Positions 8,190 to 17,607 are shown, numbered from the stretch's first letter. The stretch: 64,000 nucleotides of DNA from an uncultured Clostridia bacterium (GCA_947629095.1 CANRCK010000002.1:62001-126000), one strand, 5' to 3'. The notes: generated by a model from the letters alone, not told the origin. Program-made: numbers and translations.

Positions 8190-8813
8190 TTACTTGGAGT
8201 ACAGCTCGACAATCATATGCTCTGCTATCTGACTGTCTATATCGTCCCTTGCAGGCAGCGATAAAATTTTGCCCTCTAATTTTGCGGGATCGAACTCAAC
8301 CCACTTGGGCATATTCGCCGCCTTCATCGACTTTATTTCTTCAAAGTATTTGTTGGAAGTCTTGTTTTCCTTTACGGTTATAATGTCGCCGACCTTAACT
8401 ATATAGGAAGGCACGTTCACCTTTTTGCCGTTTACAAGGAAGTGTCCGTGGCTTACAAGCTGGCGGCTCTGCGCCCTGCTTGCGCCTATACCCATACGGA
8501 ATATAACGTTGTCAAGCCTGCGCTCCAAAAGCGAAAGCATATTTTCACCGGTAATACCCTTCATGCGGTCCGCCTGCTCGTAGTAGGAGCGGAACTGACC
8601 TTCCTGTACGCCGTAAATACGCTTAACCTTCTGCTTTTCACGCAGCTGCTGACCGTATTCCGAAACCTTCTTTCTCGCCGCGCCGTGCGCGCCGGGAGCA
8701 AGAGGTCTTTTTTCAAACGGGCACTTGCCCGAATAGCATTTATCACCCTTTAAAAAGAGTTTTCCGCCCTCTCTTCTGCAAAGGCGGCATTTAGCCTCTC
8801 TGTATGTTGCCAT
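8190..8813 (-). CDS. rpsD: 30S ribosomal protein S4, zinc-binding form
   Basis: A 207-residue 16S rRNA-binding assembly protein. The N-terminus carries a zinc knuckle (C9-x2-C12 with C26-x4-C31), the C+ form of S4. The S4 RNA-binding fold follows with [11 protein letters not shown] and [20 protein letters not shown]. In E. coli S4 represses the alpha operon by binding its leader; the 408-bp gap ahead of rpsM would be where to look for an equivalent here, though no such element is recognised. It sits 13 bp behind rpsK with an AGGAGGTAT site. Confidence 0.96.
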   Translation of the reverse strand: MATYREAKCRLCRREGGKLFLKGDKCYSGKCPFEKRPLAPGAHGAARKKVSEYGQQLREKQKVKRIYGVQEGQFRSYYEQADRMKGITGENMLSLLERRLDNVIFRMGIGASRAQSRQLVSHGHFLVNGKKVNVPSYIVKVGDIITVKENKTSNKYFEEIKSMKAANMPKWVEFDPAKLEGKILSLPARDDIDSQIAEHMIVELYSK

Positions 8814-8826
8814 ATTCTATACCTCC

Positions 8827-9228
8827 TTATACTCTGCGACGCTTAGGCGGTCTGCAGCCGTTGTGTGCTATGGGCGATACGTCGGAAATAAGAGTTATTT
8901 CCACTTCGCACGCGCCGATTGCGCGGATTGCCGATTCCCTGCCGGCGCCGGGTCCCTTTACATAGACCTCTACCGAGCGGAGACCGTGTTCCTTTGCTGC
9001 CTTAACTGCCGTTTCGGTTGCCATCTGCGCTGCAAAGGGAGTGCCCTTACGGGAGCCTTTGAAGCCCAGGCTGCCTGCCGACGACCAGCTTATTGCGTTG
9101 CCCTGAAGGTCGGTTACCGTTACCAACGTGTTGTTGAAAGAGGACTGAATATGCACCTGACCCCTGTCAACCTTTTTAAGCTCTCTGCGCTTTCTGGTTA
9201 CTGTTTGCTTTTTTTGTTGCTGTGCCAT
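8827..9228 (-). CDS. rpsK: 30S ribosomal protein S11
   Basis: A 133-residue protein of the 30S platform. The core [20 protein letters not shown] and the C-terminal [18 protein letters not shown] are family signatures, and the basic N-terminus is of normal length. It is 14 bp behind rpsM and 13 bp ahead of rpsD in the alpha operon. Confidence 0.97.
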   Translation of the reverse strand: MAQQQKKQTVTRKRRELKKVDRGQVHIQSSFNNTLVTVTDLQGNAISWSSAGSLGFKGSRKGTPFAAQMATETAVKAAKEHGLRSVEVYVKGPGAGRESAIRAIGACEVEITLISDVSPIAHNGCRPPKRRRV

Positions 9229-9242
9229 TTACTTTGCCCTCC

Positions 9243-9617
9243 TTACTTCGCGCCCTTCTTCTTTGCGACCGTACGGCGGGGACCTTTTCTCGTTCTCGCG
9301 TTGGTCTTGGTGGACTGACCGCGCACGGGCAGACCCTTTCTGTGCCTTATACCGCGATAGCAGCCTATTTCCATAAGTCTTTTAATGTTGAGGGAAACTT
9401 CGGTGCGAAGCTCGCCTTCGACCCTTATATTATGGTCGATATACTCTCTGAGTTTTGAAACGGTGGTCTCGTCCAGATCCTTAACGCGCGTGTCAGGGTC
9501 AACGCCCGTTGCGGCAAGAATCTTTTGGCTGGTTTTAAGACCGATGCCGTAGATGTAAGTAAGTCCTATTTCGACTCTCTTCTCTCTGGGTAAATCTACA
9601 CCGGCAATACGTGCCAT
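9243..9617 (-). CDS. rpsM: 30S ribosomal protein S13
   Basis: A 124-residue protein of the 30S head that contacts tRNA and the 50S subunit. The reading frame is open for 49 more codons upstream, but the family start [14 protein letters not shown] begins at the ATG at 9617, preceded by GGAGAAAG. The upstream codons are non-coding leader. The GIG turn ([14 protein letters not shown]) and the basic tail ([16 protein letters not shown]) are present. A gap of 408 bp separates it from rpmJ, unlike the tight spacing elsewhere in the cluster. Confidence 0.96.
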   Translation of the reverse strand: MARIAGVDLPREKRVEIGLTYIYGIGLKTSQKILAATGVDPDTRVKDLDETTVSKLREYIDHNIRVEGELRTEVSLNIKRLMEIGCYRGIRHRKGLPVRGQSTKTNARTRKGPRRTVAKKKGAK

Positions 9618-9898
9618 AGTAATTACTTTCTCCTTAAATTTTTTAAAATGTGTATATGTGAACCGTAAGCGCGCCGCTTGAAATTCGGAATGGTAAACGG
9701 TGCGGTTTACGAAATTATTTTTAAATTCAACGCAGAAAAAAGCATCATATATGCCCTTCCCCACGTGATATTCGGCGCAATGCGGGTTAATTTGCCCAAA
9801 CGCCTAAGGCGCCGCCCGCCCAAATTTTGAAAAGCGGGAAACACCAACGCAATTCAAAGCGCTTTAAACGCAGAGATACAAACAACCCCCCGCATTTA
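9618..9898. other. non-coding leader between rpmJ and rpsM, no gene seen
   Basis: Together with the repeat that follows, this makes a 408-bp break in an otherwise compact operon. I see no convincing promoter, terminator or ORF in it. It would be transcribed as the 5' flank of rpsM, so it could hold an autoregulatory leader, but no known structure is recognised. Confidence 0.5.
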
Positions 9899-10022
9899 TA
9901 AGCTTTGCAGAAGCGAGCAGAACGAGGAGCGTGCGGCTTTGCGACGGGGCGCGTACACAGACGTACGTGACCCAAGCAAAACGCAAGCGCGACAAAGTTA
10001 TGCGACGCTTATACAAAGCTTA
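9899..10022 (-). repeat. stop-anchored repeat A, copy 1 (behind rpmJ)
   Basis: A 124-bp element bounded by perfect 9-bp inverted repeats (TAAGCTTTG and CAAAGCTTA). It shares the GAAGCGAGCAGA block, the central GCGTACACAGACGTACGTGA and the GACAAAGTTATGCGACGCTTATA block with three other copies. Its edge lies 3 bp behind the rpmJ stop codon. The central block can form a CGTAC/GTACG hairpin. Confidence 0.85.
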
Positions 10023-10025
10023 ACG

Positions 10026-10142
10026 TCAGCCTTGGCGTTGCTTATGACTCTTATTCTTAGAGCAAATAACCATAACTTTGCCGTTACGCTTAATAACTTT
10101 GCATTTGTCGCACATGGGTTTTACGGAAGGTCTTACTTTCAT
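10026..10142 (-). CDS. rpmJ: 50S ribosomal protein L36
   Basis: A 38-residue gene, translated from the sequence as [20 protein letters not shown] followed by [18 protein letters not shown]. It is the zinc-binding (C+) form, with C11, C14, C27 and H33 at the zinc-ribbon positions. AGGAGACAAATC precedes the ATG. It lies 20 bp behind infA, and repeat A begins 3 bp past its stop. Confidence 0.95.
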   Translation of the reverse strand: MKVRPSVKPMCDKCKVIKRNGKVMVICSKNKSHKQRQG

Positions 10143-10162
10143 GATTTGTCTCCTTTTTCGGC

Positions 10163-10384
10163 TCAGTTTTTACTGCGCCAGGTTATTCTGCCTTTGGTTA
10201 AATCGTAGGGGCTCATTTCCAGCTTTACGCTGTCGCCCTCTATGATTCTTATATAGTTCAATCTCAGTTTACCGGAGATATATGCTGTTATTACGTGCCC
10301 GTTGGAAAGCTTTACTTTAAAGTTTGCATTGGGCAGGCACTCTATAACTTTGCCCTCGGTTTCAATTACGTCGTCCTTAGACAT
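10163..10384 (-). CDS. infA: translation initiation factor IF-1
   Basis: A 73-residue single OB-fold protein (S1-like) that binds the 30S A site during initiation. It starts [22 protein letters not shown] and contains the [19 protein letters not shown] and [13 protein letters not shown] signatures. The ATG overlaps the end of the KOW-protein gene by 8 bp, so translation is probably coupled. Confidence 0.96.
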   Translation of the reverse strand: MSKDDVIETEGKVIECLPNANFKVKLSNGHVITAYISGKLRLNYIRIIEGDSVKLEMSPYDLTKGRITWRSKN

Positions 10385-10679
10385 CCTCTACCTCATTTTC
10401 CTGTTGGGGGTTGTTGTAGGCTTTGAGTGCGGAAAACACTTCCGTATCGAAGACCTGTTTGCCTTGGACAAGCTTTTCGGCTATTGCTTGCGACTTGTCG
10501 GGCAAGAGCGATAAGTGCTTTACGTTTTTCCTCTTGGGAGAGGAGAGTCTTTTGAAGTTGCCGTCCACAAGCATCACGGTACCGTCTGCGTTTATGGATT
10601 TTATGAGATAGTACCTGTTTTTATCCCTGCCGCGGAGGCTTTGACATATGCCGCCTATCTGCGGCTCCTTTACCTTCAT
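10377..10679 (-). CDS. KOW domain-containing RNA-binding protein (L14e-like)
   Basis: A 100-residue protein with an N-terminal KOW/SH3-like RNA-binding domain (about residues 5-50: [20 protein letters not shown], then [22 protein letters not shown]) and a less ordered acidic C-terminus. Proteins of this kind, distantly like eukaryotic and archaeal L14e, are commonly encoded between map and infA in Clostridia. A ribosome-associated role is likely but not established. It starts 8 bp after map and overlaps infA by 8 bp. Confidence 0.8.
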   Translation of the reverse strand: MKVKEPQIGGICQSLRGRDKNRYYLIKSINADGTVMLVDGNFKRLSSPKRKNVKHLSLLPDKSQAIAEKLVQGKQVFDTEVFSALKAYNNPQQENEVEDV

Positions 10680-10687
10680 AATTCTCC

Positions 10688-11431
10688 TTAAAGAGTTAAT
10701 ATCTCCACTCCGTCGTCTTTGATAAGCACGGTGTTTTCGTAGTGCGCCGCGGGGAGTCCGTCCGCCGTTGTCACCGTCCAGCCGTCGCTGCCGAAGTCGA
10801 CTTTGTACGTGCCCATATTTATCATCGGCTCTATGCAGATAGTCATACCTGCTTTAAGCCTCATACCCGTGCCCTTTCTGCCGTAGTTGGGCACCGACGG
10901 GTCCTCGTGCATATCTCTGCCTATGCCGTGCCCCACGAGGGCGCGGACCACTCCGTAGCCATAACTTTCGGCGTGGGTCTGCACCGCGTAACCTATATCG
11001 TACAGCGGCACGCCCGCCTGCAAGCCCTCTATTGCCTTAAAAAAGCACTCTTCGGTGACTTTTACGAGTTTTTTCTTTTCTTCGGAGACGTTGCCTATCA
11101 TAAAGGTACGCGCCGCGTCGCCGTTGAAGCCGTTCTTTTCGGCAGTGATATCCACCGACACTATGTCTCCGTCAAGGATTATCCTGTCCGACGGTATGCC
11201 GTGGACGACTACCTCGTTGACCGAAACGCACGCGCTGGCGGGGAACCCGCCGTAGCCGAGGCTGGAGGGAATTGCCCCGCACGAGGTTATATACCTGTAT
11301 ACGAGTTCGTCCACCTGCTTGGTGGTCATACCCGCATGTATGTTTTTGCCGACGAACTCAAGCGTTTCCTTTACAATTCTGCAACTTTCGCGCATAAGTT
11401 CGATTTCGGCGGGTGATTTAACATGTATCAT
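10688..11431 (-). CDS. map: methionine aminopeptidase, type I
   Basis: A 247-residue metalloprotease removing initiator methionine. The pita-bread-fold metal and substrate residues are visible: the His in EVVVHGIP, Asp in SVDITAE and DAARTF, His in GHGIGRDMHEDP, Glu in CIEPMI and Glu in HYENTVLI. There is no N-terminal SH3-binding extension. Its ATG overlaps the adk stop codon by 4 bp (ATGA), so the two are translationally coupled. Confidence 0.96.
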   Translation of the reverse strand: MIHVKSPAEIELMRESCRIVKETLEFVGKNIHAGMTTKQVDELVYRYITSCGAIPSSLGYGGFPASACVSVNEVVVHGIPSDRIILDGDIVSVDITAEKNGFNGDAARTFMIGNVSEEKKKLVKVTEECFFKAIEGLQAGVPLYDIGYAVQTHAESYGYGVVRALVGHGIGRDMHEDPSVPNYGRKGTGMRLKAGMTICIEPMINMGTYKVDFGSDGWTVTTADGLPAAHYENTVLIKDDGVEILTL

Positions 11432-12057
11432 AATTTTTTATCAAGGCGCTCGCATATCTGCGCGAACACTTCGTCGGGAGAGCCTTTTCCGCCGTGGACG
11501 GTTATCAGCTTGCCCTGCTTCTGATAGTAATCGATAAGGGGCGCCGTCTGTTGGAAATAAGTATCCAGCCTTGCCTTAACCGTTTCGGGATTGTCGTCCG
11601 CGCGCCTGTAAAGCTCCTTTCCGCACTTTTCGCACGTGGTTTTGCCGTTCAGCGTGGAAACGTGGTAACTTGCGCCGCACGAGCAAACCCGCCTGCCGCA
11701 AATCCTGTCCATTAAAAGGCTTACGTCCACATCGATATTCAGGCACAGGTCGACATTTGCAAACTTATCCAGCTCCTCTGCCTGATACAGGTTGCGGGGG
11801 AAGCCGTCCAACATATAGCCGTGACCGGCGTCCTCCCACGTCAGTCTGTCCTTTACGATATCGCACGTAACCGAGTCGGGAACGAGCAAACCCGCGTCCA
11901 TATAGGACTTGGCAAGCTTGCCGATTTCGGTGCCGCCCTTTATGTTTGCGCGGAATATGTCGCCCGTGGAGATATGCAAAAGATTATATTTGCCTGCAAG
12001 CATACTTGCCTGCGTTCCCTTGCCCGCTCCGGGCGCTCCCAAAAGAATAATGTTCAT
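11428..12057 (-). CDS. adk: adenylate kinase, zinc-lid form
   Basis: A 209-residue kinase (ATP + AMP = 2 ADP). The P-loop GAPGAGKGTQ lies at residues 7-16, AMP-binding residues and the DGFPRN motif are present, and the lid carries four cysteines (RRVCSCGASYH and TTCEKCGKELYRR), the zinc-binding Gram-positive form. It lies 306 bp behind secY, the gap being filled by two repeats, and overlaps map by 4 bp. No ribosome-binding site of unusual form. Confidence 0.96.
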   Translation of the reverse strand: MNIILLGAPGAGKGTQASMLAGKYNLLHISTGDIFRANIKGGTEIGKLAKSYMDAGLLVPDSVTCDIVKDRLTWEDAGHGYMLDGFPRNLYQAEELDKFANVDLCLNIDVDVSLLMDRICGRRVCSCGASYHVSTLNGKTTCEKCGKELYRRADDNPETVKARLDTYFQQTAPLIDYYQKQGKLITVHGGKGSPDEVFAQICERLDKKL

Positions 12058-12118
12058 AAAAAATCCTTGTTCACGAAATTCTCGTGCGATTGCGCGCCCT
12101 GCGCCTTAATTGACATTA

Positions 12119-12173
12119 CCCCCCTCAGTCACCTTCGGTGACAGCTCCCCCCACAACGTGGTGGCAGCCAAGG
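12119..12173. repeat. hairpin repeat B copy (CCCCTCAGTC type)
   Basis: CCCCTCAGTCACCTTCGGTG then ACAGCTCCCC, a short stem and GGCAGCCAAGGG. This is a dispersed palindromic repeat family found at several intergenic sites in this window. Confidence 0.75.
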
Positions 12174-12234
12174 GTGAGTGCAATTACGAAGTTGCGGTTC
12201 TGCAATTCAGCGGCGCCACAAATTACGAAGTTAG

Positions 12235-12355
12235 CAAGCGGTTAGAAGCGAGCAGAGCGAGGCGCGCGAGGAAAACCCGAAAGAGCGTACACAGACGTAC
12301 GTGACTGAGGGTTGCCGCAACGCGACAACGCTATGCGACGCTTATAATCCGCTTG
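12235..12355 (-). repeat. stop-anchored repeat A, copy 2 (behind secY)
   Basis: A 121-bp copy bounded by CAAGCGG and CCGCTTG, with the central GCGTACACAGACGTACGTGA shared with copy 1. The inner edge lies 8 bp from the secY stop codon. The flank CTTGGCGGCAGC directly touches the stop and is shared with copy 3. Confidence 0.85.
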
Positions 12356-12363
12356 GCGGCAGC

Positions 12364-13722
12364 TTATTTTAAGAAGCCTTTATAATTCTTCATCATCAGC
12401 TGGCTCTCCATCTGCTTATCCAACTCCATTGCAACGGATACTACAATCAGTATACCGGTTGTGGAGAATACGGAAAGAAGAGACAGATTGCTCATTCCGA
12501 GGCTGGAAAGCACCATGCTCAAAATTGAGGGGATAAATGCAACCAGCGACAGATATATTGCGCCGAAAAGAGTTATGCGGTTGTTTATTTTCTTTAAATA
12601 CAGCGCGGTGGGCTTGCCGGGGCGGATACCCTGTATAAAGCCGCCGTTCTGCTGAATGGTTTTGGAGACGTCCTCCGGGTTGAACTGCATTGACGCATAG
12701 AAGAACGAGAAAGCAAATATAAGCACGCAGAGCGCAAGCATATATAAAAGCTGACCGTACCACTGGGGCGACGAACCCGAGAACCAGATTTGTATACCCT
12801 CGTTAGCCGACGTGTTGGGCCAGAACATGGATATGAGCATCTGGGGGAAGGTGATGATTGCAAACGCAAAGATCAAAGGCATAACGCCCGAACCGGATAT
12901 CCTTATGGGAATTACCGAGGACTGTCCGCCGTACATCTTTCTGCCCTTAACCTGCTTTGCATACTGGACGGGGATCCTTCTCTCGGAGAGGTCTACGGTT
13001 ACAATTGCCGCAAACTCCACTATTGTGAGAAGTACAAAGCCCAAAAGCTCCCAGAATCTTTCGGTGGTTCCGCTGAAGCCGTCTATAAGGTTGGCTACTA
13101 TGGTAAGCCCTGCCGTGGAAAGTATACCGATAAAGATTATAAGGGATATACCGTTGGAAATGCCGTATTCGGTTATTCTTTCGCCTATCCACATAACGAG
13201 CATTGCGCCCGCGGTATATACTACCGTAAGGAAGATGCCGGCTATCCATTTTGCAGCCGTTTCGCTCATTCCGCTGCCAGGGATAACGCCGAAGATTTCA
13301 AGCCTGAGGGCGTTGCCCTGAATGCCGAAGTTAACTATTATGCCTATAGCCTGAGCAACCGCAAGGGCTATGGTCACATAGCGGGTTATCTGGGCTATCT
13401 TCTTTCTGCCCTCTTCACCCTGCTTTGAAAGGCGTTCGAGCGCGGGAATACCCACGGACAAAAGCTGGATTATAATCGACGCGTTGATATAGGGGCTGAT
13501 GCCCAAAGCAAACAACGTGGCGTTCTGAAGCGAACCGCCGGTAATGGACGAGAGAACGTTTAAAAAGTCGTTTTGCCCGATTGCGTCGCCGAATTGCTTG
13601 GGGTCGATGCCCGGCACGGGAATATAGCAACCAAGACGGAAAATCAAAAGAAGCAACAGGGTTATCCAGATCTTCTTTCTTATCTCCTTTACCTTAAAAC
13701 AATTTTTTATTGTTTCAAACAT
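12364..13722 (-). CDS. secY: preprotein translocase subunit SecY
   Basis: A 452-residue membrane channel subunit with ten transmembrane helices. Signatures are the N-terminal RLGCYIPVPGIDPKQF, the plug region GGSLQNATLFALGISPYINA, and the cytoplasmic loops RRIPVQYAKQVKGRKMYGG and EDVSKTIQQNGGFIQGIRPG that dock ribosome and SecA. It starts 36 bp after rplO. It is followed at once by repeat A and a long gap before adk. Confidence 0.97.
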   Translation of the reverse strand: MFETIKNCFKVKEIRKKIWITLLLLLIFRLGCYIPVPGIDPKQFGDAIGQNDFLNVLSSITGGSLQNATLFALGISPYINASIIIQLLSVGIPALERLSKQGEEGRKKIAQITRYVTIALAVAQAIGIIVNFGIQGNALRLEIFGVIPGSGMSETAAKWIAGIFLTVVYTAGAMLVMWIGERITEYGISNGISLIIFIGILSTAGLTIVANLIDGFSGTTERFWELLGFVLLTIVEFAAIVTVDLSERRIPVQYAKQVKGRKMYGGQSSVIPIRISGSGVMPLIFAFAIITFPQMLISMFWPNTSANEGIQIWFSGSSPQWYGQLLYMLALCVLIFAFSFFYASMQFNPEDVSKTIQQNGGFIQGIRPGKPTALYLKKINNRITLFGAIYLSLVAFIPSILSMVLSSLGMSNLSLLSVFSTTGILIVVSVAMELDKQMESQLMMKNYKGFLK

Positions 13723-13758
13723 TGTAAACCTCTTTACGCCCTTACGGGCGCGGGATTT

Positions 13759-14208
13759 TTATTCTGTTACCTCGGCGCTGCCGCCTGCCTTTTCAATGGC
13801 AGCCTTTGCACTCTCGGAAAATTTTGCGGCTTTTACTGTGAGCGCGGATTTTAATTCGCCGTTGCCCAAAACCTTAAGCCCTGCGCTGCCTTTAACTTCC
13901 TTTGCAAGGGAGTTTGCGGCAACATATTCAAAATCTACCACGGTGCCTGCGGGCAATTCCGCAAGCTGGCTGAGGTTAATTATGGTATATTTAGTAGCCC
14001 ACTTGTTGTGGAAACCGCGCTTGGGTACGCGCCTGTGCATAGGCATCTGACCGCCTTCGAAGCCGGGACGAACCCCGCCGCCCGAACGCGCCCACTGACC
14101 TTTGTGACCCTTGCCGGACGTTTTGCCGAGTCCGGAACCTATACCTCTGCCCAGTCTCTTTGCGGGGGTCTTTGCGCCCTCGGCGGGCTGTAATGTATCG
14201 ATTCTCAT
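13759..14208 (-). CDS. rplO: 50S ribosomal protein L15
   Basis: A 149-residue large-subunit assembly protein. The glycine-rich basic N-terminus (AKRLGRGIGSGLGKTSGKGH), GFEGGQMPMHRRVPKRGF and a C-terminal KAAIEKAGGS motif are characteristic. It starts 2 bp past the rpmD stop codon, with its SD inside rpmD. Confidence 0.97.
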   Translation of the reverse strand: MRIDTLQPAEGAKTPAKRLGRGIGSGLGKTSGKGHKGQWARSGGGVRPGFEGGQMPMHRRVPKRGFHNKWATKYTIINLSQLAELPAGTVVDFEYVAANSLAKEVKGSAGLKVLGNGELKSALTVKAAKFSESAKAAIEKAGGSAEVTE

Positions 14209-14210
14209 GT

Positions 14211-14390
14211 TTACTCCTCCACTTTTTCCACTTTGAGAAGGTAGGAAATCTTGTTGATCTGCCCGAGATTTGCGGGGTTTTCTTCAAGAATTTTGTACTG
14301 TCTTATTTTTTTGAGACCCAGAGCGGCAACAGTGGCTTTTACGGTCTTTTCCGCATTGCAAGGGCTCTTTACCAAAGTTACTTTTATCAT
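14211..14390 (-). CDS. rpmD: 50S ribosomal protein L30
   Basis: A 59-residue protein beginning MIKVTLVKSPCNAEKTVKAT and containing LGLKKIRQYKILEENPANLG, then QINKISYLLKVEKVEE. The L30 ferredoxin-like pattern is clear and the length is normal for bacteria. It sits 14 bp behind rpsE and 2 bp ahead of rplO. Confidence 0.95.
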   Translation of the reverse strand: MIKVTLVKSPCNAEKTVKATVAALGLKKIRQYKILEENPANLGQINKISYLLKVEKVEE

Positions 14391-14404
14391 TTTTTCAGCC
14401 TCCC

Positions 14405-14941
14405 TTAAGCATTGACCTCTTCAACGGTCTTGCCGCGGGCTGCGGCAACTTCCTCGGGCGACTTGAGTTCCGTTAATCCGTGGATAGCCGCCTTTACGCA
14501 GTTGATGGGGTTTGACGTTCCGTGGGACTTGGTTCTTACGTCCTTTACTCCCGCGGCTTCCATAACCGCACGCACGGGACCGCCGGCTATAACGCCGGTA
14601 CCTTCGGCGGCGGGCATCATCAAAACCGAGCCTCTGCCGAATACGCCGAGTATAGTGTGGGGAATGGACGTGCCTTGAAGGCTTACCTTTTTCATGTTCT
14701 TTTTAGCCTGGGCGTTTGCCTTCTCGATTGCCTCGGGAACTTCCTTGCTCTTGCCCATGCCGTAGCCTACGGAACCCTTTCCGTCGCCGACTACCACCAA
14801 AGCCGCAAAACGCATATTTCTGCCGCCCTTAACCGTTTTGGTTACGCGGTTTACCTGTATGAGCTTTTTGATGAGTCCGTCGTCTTCCTGCTGTCTTCTT
14901 CTCTGTTCTCTTCTTGCAGGTCTTTCTTTCTTTTCTTCCAT
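14405..14941 (-). CDS. rpsE: 30S ribosomal protein S5
   Basis: A 178-residue protein involved in decoding fidelity and helicase activity at the mRNA entry. A charged N-terminal extension (about 20 residues, Lys/Arg/Glu/Gln rich) precedes the double-stranded RNA-binding domain ([19 protein letters not shown]) and the C-terminal domain with [13 protein letters not shown] and GIKDVxxKSxG-like [12 protein letters not shown]. It lies 11 bp behind rplR. Confidence 0.97.
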   Translation of the reverse strand: MEEKKERPARREQRRRQQEDDGLIKKLIQVNRVTKTVKGGRNMRFAALVVVGDGKGSVGYGMGKSKEVPEAIEKANAQAKKNMKKVSLQGTSIPHTILGVFGRGSVLMMPAAEGTGVIAGGPVRAVMEAAGVKDVRTKSHGTSNPINCVKAAIHGLTELKSPEEVAAARGKTVEEVNA

Positions 14942-14952
14942 ATTAAGCTCCT

Positions 14953-15321
14953 TTAGAATTTGAGTCCGGCTTCTCTTGCGCCGTCTGCAACTGCCTGTAC
15001 GCGTCCCGTGTAGAGGTAGCCGCCTCTGTCAAAGACAACCGTCCCGATTTTGAGAGCGACAGCCTTTTCTCCAACAGCTTTGCCGACAACCTTTGCGGCT
15101 TCGGTCTTTGAAAGACCTTCTATCTTTGCCTTTACGTCCTTTTCCATAGTGGACGCCGAGCAGAGCGTTACGCCCTTAACGTCGTCTATAATCTGGACGT
15201 AGATATGATTGAGGCTGCGGAACACGCTCATTCTGGGAGTTTCCGCCGTGCCGTAAATCTTTTTGCGCACACGGGTGTGTCTTCTGAGCCTCTCCTGATT
15301 TTTATCTATCTTCTTTATCAT
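14953..15321 (-). CDS. rplR: 50S ribosomal protein L18
   Basis: A 122-residue 5S rRNA-binding protein: basic N-terminus ([20 protein letters not shown]), [18 protein letters not shown]-type core, and C-terminal [27 protein letters not shown] 71-bp gap from rplF holds a GGACCT-ATA-AGGTCC stem near 15343-15357, the only notable spacer in this part of the cluster. Confidence 0.97.
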   Translation of the reverse strand: MIKKIDKNQERLRRHTRVRKKIYGTAETPRMSVFRSLNHIYVQIIDDVKGVTLCSASTMEKDVKAKIEGLSKTEAAKVVGKAVGEKAVALKIGTVVFDRGGYLYTGRVQAVADGAREAGLKF

Positions 15322-15392
15322 AATTTCTCCTTATTGGGCAACGGACCTATAAGGTCCCTTGTACCCCATTGCGGGAAGAACCGCACGGGATA

Positions 15393-15941
15393 TTACTTCT
15401 TGCCCTTTCCTCCCGTCTTACCTTCCTTGCGCTCGATTACTTCGCCCTTGTATGCGATGCCGTAACCGTGGTAAGGTTCGGGAATTCTCACTTTGCGGAT
15501 GTTTGCCGCCGTTTGTCCTACAAGCGTCTTGTCTATGCCGGATACGGTTATTTCCTTATCGGCAGGGCAGGCGAATGTCACGCCCGCGGGTTCCACAAAT
15601 TCAACGGGGTGCGAAAAACCTACGTTGAGAACGAGCTTGTTGCCGCTCTTTGAAACCTTCCAGCCAACGCCGTTTACGTTGAGCGTTATTGTGTAGCCCT
15701 CGGTTACGCCAACAACCATATCGTGCAGAAGCGCGCGGTATAAGCCGTGCTTTGCGTTTGTGCCGTCGGAGTTGCCCGTGGTTACAACGTGCGCCTCGGC
15801 GCCCTCTACCTTGATATCGATTTCGCCCGAAACTTTTTGGGTGAGCGTGCCCTTGCTACCCTTTACCGTAAGGAGTCCGTTTTCAAATGTTACCGAAACG
15901 CCTGCGGGTATGGCTACGGGTAATTTACCTATTCTTGACAT
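15393..15941 (-). CDS. rplF: 50S ribosomal protein L6
   Basis: A 182-residue protein near the sarcin-ricin loop, with two related domains. It begins MSRIGKLPVAIPAGVSVTFE and ends with the signature PEPYHGYGIAYKGEVIERKEGKTGGKGKK. It lies 14 bp behind rpsH. Confidence 0.97.
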   Translation of the reverse strand: MSRIGKLPVAIPAGVSVTFENGLLTVKGSKGTLTQKVSGEIDIKVEGAEAHVVTTGNSDGTNAKHGLYRALLHDMVVGVTEGYTITLNVNGVGWKVSKSGNKLVLNVGFSHPVEFVEPAGVTFACPADKEITVSGIDKTLVGQTAANIRKVRIPEPYHGYGIAYKGEVIERKEGKTGGKGKK

Positions 15942-15955
15942 ATTAAATTACCTCC

Positions 15956-16348
15956 TTACCAGATATAGCAGAGAACTTCGCCGCCCACATTTGCGGCTTT
16001 TGCCTGCTTATCCGTCATTATACCCTTGTTGGTGGAGAGCACGGCTACGCCGAGACCGTCCATAACCTTGGGCATATTTTCTACGCCCGCATAGGTGCGG
16101 AGACCGGGCTTTGATACCCTTTTGAGACCGTTTATAACGTTCCGCTTTTTGCCTATATATTTAAGGGTGATTATTATTTTGCCGTTATAGCCGTCCTCGG
16201 CAATCTTTACGTCGGAGACGTAGCCTTCGGAAAGCAATATGTCGGCAACTGCCTTTTTCATATTGGATGAGGGAATCTCAACCGTTTCCTTATTTGCTTT
16301 AATCGCGTTTCTTATCCGCGTGAGCATATCTGCAATGGGATCTGTCAT
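15956..16348 (-). CDS. rpsH: 30S ribosomal protein S8
   Basis: A 130-residue 16S central-domain protein. The frame is open 7 codons further, but the family start [15 protein letters not shown] lies at the ATG at 16348, behind AAGGAGGAGAATTG. The C-terminal [20 protein letters not shown] is typical. In E. coli S8 controls the spc operon by binding near the rplE start; no such site is identified here. It lies 14 bp from rpsN. Confidence 0.96.
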   Translation of the reverse strand: MTDPIADMLTRIRNAIKANKETVEIPSSNMKKAVADILLSEGYVSDVKIAEDGYNGKIIITLKYIGKKRNVINGLKRVSKPGLRTYAGVENMPKVMDGLGVAVLSTNKGIMTDKQAKAANVGGEVLCYIW

Positions 16349-16362
16349 TTCAATTCTCCTCC

Positions 16363-16548
16363 TTACCAACTCGATTTTTTAACGCCGGGGATCTGCCCCT
16401 TGTAAGCGAGGTTTCTGAAGCATATACGGCATACTCCGTACTTGCGAAGTACCGCGTGGGGTCTGCCGCAGATGGAGCAGCGGGTGTATTCCCTTGTGGA
16501 ATACTTCTGGGGCTTCTGCTGTTTGTTTATCATTGATTTCTTTGCCAT
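16363..16548 (-). CDS. rpsN: 30S ribosomal protein S14, zinc-binding type Z
   Basis: A 61-residue short S14 with zinc ligands in the pattern CSIC...CRIC ([22 protein letters not shown], then [19 protein letters not shown] and KKSSW). This is the C+ form typical of Gram-positive clusters, as opposed to the ~100-residue C- form. It lies 10 bp behind rplE. Confidence 0.96.
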   Translation of the reverse strand: MAKKSMINKQQKPQKYSTREYTRCSICGRPHAVLRKYGVCRICFRNLAYKGQIPGVKKSSW

Positions 16549-16558
16549 ATATTTCTCC

Positions 16559-17161
16559 TTACTTCTTGAAGGGCATACCCAGCGCCCTTAAAAGTTCTCT
16601 CGCTTCTTCGTCGGTCTGCGCGGTCGTCACGATGCAGATATCCATACCCCTTATCTTTTCAACCTGGTCGTACTGGATTTCGGGGAAGATGAGCTGCTCT
16701 TTAACGCCCATGCAGTAGTTGCCCTTTCCGTCAAAGCTCTCCGCGGATACGCCCCTGAAGTCGCGCACTCTGGGAAGAGCGATGGAAATGAATTTATCAA
16801 AAAAGTCATACATCATTTTGCCGCGGAGCGTTACCTTTAAGCCTATGGTCATACCCTCGCGCACTTTGAAGTTTGCAACGGACTTTTTAGCCTTTGTCAA
16901 TACGGGCTGCTGCCCGGTTATCTGTTTGATTTCGCTCTGGGCAAGCTGTATGGACTTTGCGTTGTCCTTTATGTCGCCCAAACCGGAACTTACAACTATT
17001 TTTACAAGCTTGGGAACCTGCATGGGGTTCTTGTAGCCGAATTTACCTTCAAGGTAGGGCACGACTTCCTTTTCGTACTGTTCCCGCACTCTCGACTTGC
17101 CGCGTTCCGCGGGAGCGGTCTTTTTGGCAGGTTCTGCCGCCGTTTTCTTTGTAGTAGCCAT
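16559..17161 (-). CDS. rplE: 50S ribosomal protein L5
   Basis: A 200-residue 5S rRNA-binding protein. The usual ~180-residue fold starts near residue 22 ([20 protein letters not shown]). It is preceded by about 20 Lys/Thr/Ala/Pro-rich residues that belong to the gene, since AAGGAGGTGCGCG precedes this [43 protein letters not shown] and [20 protein letters not shown] are characteristic. It lies 11 bp behind rplX. Confidence 0.96.
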   Translation of the reverse strand: MATTKKTAAEPAKKTAPAERGKSRVREQYEKEVVPYLEGKFGYKNPMQVPKLVKIVVSSGLGDIKDNAKSIQLAQSEIKQITGQQPVLTKAKKSVANFKVREGMTIGLKVTLRGKMMYDFFDKFISIALPRVRDFRGVSAESFDGKGNYCMGVKEQLIFPEIQYDQVEKIRGMDICIVTTAQTDEEARELLRALGMPFKK

Positions 17162-17172
17162 CGCGCACCTCC

Positions 17173-17592
17173 TTATTCATTTTCGCCGCTTGCAGCGGTC
17201 TCTTCTTTTTTAGCACGCTTTCTTACGCGCTTTTTGGGCTCTTCCTTCTTTGCAGCCTTTGCCGCAGCCTTGGATACGTAGCCCTTGTCCAAAACGGCGC
17301 CGCACTTCCCGCATACGCGCACTTTTTTGCCGTCGGTTATACTGTGCTTTACCCTTATCGGCTTGCCGCACGCCGGGCAAACAACCATTACGTTGCTAGC
17401 GTCGATGGGTCCGGGAACTTCCACTATCTGTGAAACTTCGTTGGCTTTTCTTGCCTTTTTGGATTTCTTGTGGATATTTACGCCCTCTACCACTACCGTG
17501 CCGTTTTTGGGAGAAGTGGCAATTACGTTGCCCTGCTTGCCCGCATACTTGCCGGTGATAACAACTACATTATCATTCAATTTTACGTTCAT
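17173..17592 (-). CDS. rplX: 50S ribosomal protein L24 with extended C-terminus
   Basis: A 139-residue assembly initiator. The KOW motif is at residues 6-30 ([20 protein letters not shown]) and the zinc-ribbon pattern [10 protein letters not shown]...VRVCGKCGA follows. A Lys/Ala/Glu-rich tail of about 30 residues is longer than in E. coli (104 aa). It is 15 bp behind rplN. The basic tail may be an rRNA-binding extension. Confidence 0.95.
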   Translation of the reverse strand: MNVKLNDNVVVITGKYAGKQGNVIATSPKNGTVVVEGVNIHKKSKKARKANEVSQIVEVPGPIDASNVMVVCPACGKPIRVKHSITDGKKVRVCGKCGAVLDKGYVSKAAAKAAKKEEPKKRVRKRAKKEETAASGENE

Positions 17593-17607
17593 AGCTTTTC
17601 TCCTTTA

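Noticed and set aside
9618-9764. 49-residue N-terminal extension of S13
   Set aside because: S13 begins MARIAGV; the upstream part has no similarity to ribosomal proteins and an SD lies in front of the later ATG.
9899-10022. Repeat A as an insertion sequence
   Set aside because: At about 122 bp it cannot encode a transposase; at most it is a MITE-like non-autonomous element, and no target-site duplication is obvious.
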